The position numbers and the translations under genes were made by a program. DNA of 11,656 nt from Candidatus Parcubacteria bacterium (GTDB lineage Bacteria > Patescibacteriota > Minisyncoccia > Minisyncoccales > JAUWXI01), in contig JAUWXI010000011.1 in NCBI GenBank assembly GCA_030616435.1, positions 1-11,656 of the forward strand. The letters run 5' to 3'. Shown piece after piece: positions 11,021 to 11,656 of the stretch. The notes below the pieces were generated by a model that made no database searches, was not told the origin of the DNA, and worked only from the letters and a program-made list of their open reading frames with translations. Numbering within the stretch: position 1 is the first letter of the stretch; the number at the start of each line of letters is the position of its first letter.

Positions 11021-11656
11021 TTAATACGATTCTTCCCAGTGTTCAATACTTACTAGTGGAGAATATATCTGGTTTTCTAAGACATTACGAATTACTGTGT
11101 CGTTTAAAGTAATATTAATTTCTTCCAGGTCCTCGAATCTAACTTTTTTTGCCATGATTCCGCCTGTCAGCGTTAAAGTATTTGGGGTTTTCATTTTTTT
11201 GAATTTTATCTCTTTGCCGGCGTACAAAAGTCCGGTGATGGTAGAAGAAAAAGTATGTTCACCAAATTCTATTTTGCGTTTAGCTAAAAGGCCTGTAGCT
11301 GGTCCTCCTTCTAAATCCGGATTATCATTGTTAATTATTATCTGATTATCTCCCGTATACTCCTGCTCCTGTCCCTTTTTTTTCCAATCTTTGTGCTTAC
11401 CAATTTCAATATTTTTCTCAGCTACCAATACTCCATTATTAATGACAAGAGTTATGCCTCCCCTCAGCCGAACGGAACCCTTAACATAAGTAATAGCATC
11501 ATTTAAAGTTAGTGCCTCCCCCCGCTCCAATGCTGTCCATAACATATCTTCAAATACTTCTTCTGTATAGACTACATCAGCTTGACTTTTATAGGAATTT
11601 TCACCTTTATCAAAATCAACCATTGGCATGTCAATTGAAGCTGGAGGAGGAGGATA
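11021..11656 (-). CDS. pilus-associated beta-helix-like protein, C-terminal part (5' end outside window)
   Basis: The frame stays open to the right edge (211 codons visible, beginning YPPPPASIDMPMVDFDKG), so the start is outside. An ATG at 11629 exists, but the reading frame and the proline-rich linker upstream argue that it is internal. After the linker comes a repeating strand pattern: ITYVKGSVRLRGG, TLVINNGVLVAEKNIEIG, GLLAKRKIEFGE, ITGLLYAGKEIKFKK and LTGGIMAKKVRFEDL. Such short strands with GxI/GxL spacing resemble the right-handed beta-helix C-terminal domains on PilX-like minor pilus or surface proteins (DUF7305-like). It is the gene directly before pilM, with a 16 nt gap, which supports a secreted pilus-associated role. 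The exact family is not certain. Confidence 0.65.
   Translation of the reverse strand, partial: YPPPPASIDMPMVDFDKGENSYKSQADVVYTEEVFEDMLWTALERGEALTLNDAITYVKGSVRLRGGITLVINNGVLVAEKNIEIGKHKDWKKKGQEQEYTGDNQIIINNDNPDLEGGPATGLLAKRKIEFGEHTFSSTITGLLYAGKEIKFKKMKTPNTLTLTGGIMAKKVRFEDLEEINITLNDTVIRNVLENQIYSPLVSIEHWEESY

Overview
The window looks like a chromosomal core segment of a small-genome, low-GC bacterium. My best guess is a member of the Patescibacteria (candidate phyla radiation), possibly Parcubacteria-like. That rests on gene content and style, not on a marker-gene placement: a very short IF-2 without N-terminal domains, a DUF4446 protein next to it, a short ProRS without the editing domain, type IV pilus genes pilM/N/O in an AT-rich context, tRNA genes scattered singly and in small clusters between protein genes, and almost no Shine-Dalgarno sequences. 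TGA is used as a stop (rplS, pilM), so the code is standard.

Layout. On the + strand come the 3' part of ftsH (2-1312), tRNA-Ile(UAU) and tRNA-Val(GAC), an RluA-family pseudouridine synthase, rplS (bL19), then tRNA-Leu(GAG), tRNA-Val(UAC), tRNA-Phe(GAA), tRNA-Gly(GCC), and a membrane-anchored 3D-domain protein (2937-3458). The - strand block that follows is transcribed right to left: tRNA-Arg(CCU), tRNA-Ala(GGC), tRNA-Ser(CGA), a DUF4446 protein, infB, tRNA-Cys(GCA), tRNA-Leu(UAA) and proS. From a divergent promoter region near 7137-7188 an HtrA-like protease runs on the + strand (7193-8218), ending in a bidirectional terminator. Facing it on the - strand, from the right edge, is a pilus cluster (beta-helix-like pilus-associated protein, pilM, pilN, pilO, a 102-residue membrane protein), followed by tRNA-Arg(UCU) and tRNA-His(GUG).

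How it fits together. Most of the window serves translation: 13 tRNA genes, a ribosomal protein, an initiation factor, a prolyl-tRNA synthetase and an RNA-modifying enzyme. tRNA and protein genes are interleaved so tightly that tRNA processing should define mRNA ends: rluA and proS start 7 and 8 nt after a tRNA 3' end, and the rplS stop codon touches the first base of a tRNA. Six sigma70-like promoters with 16-18 bp spacers are readable, three or four of them driving tRNAs, and two have elements lying inside the end of the preceding gene.

I see no phage, transposon, CRISPR array or obvious accessory system. The points most worth a second look are the tRNA-Ile(UAU), the tRNA-mRNA junctions, the ProRS zinc-ribbon replacement, the GC-rich palindromes inside infB and the 3D-domain gene, the SD-sequestering leader hairpin, and the divergent promoters with an apparently leaderless htrA.
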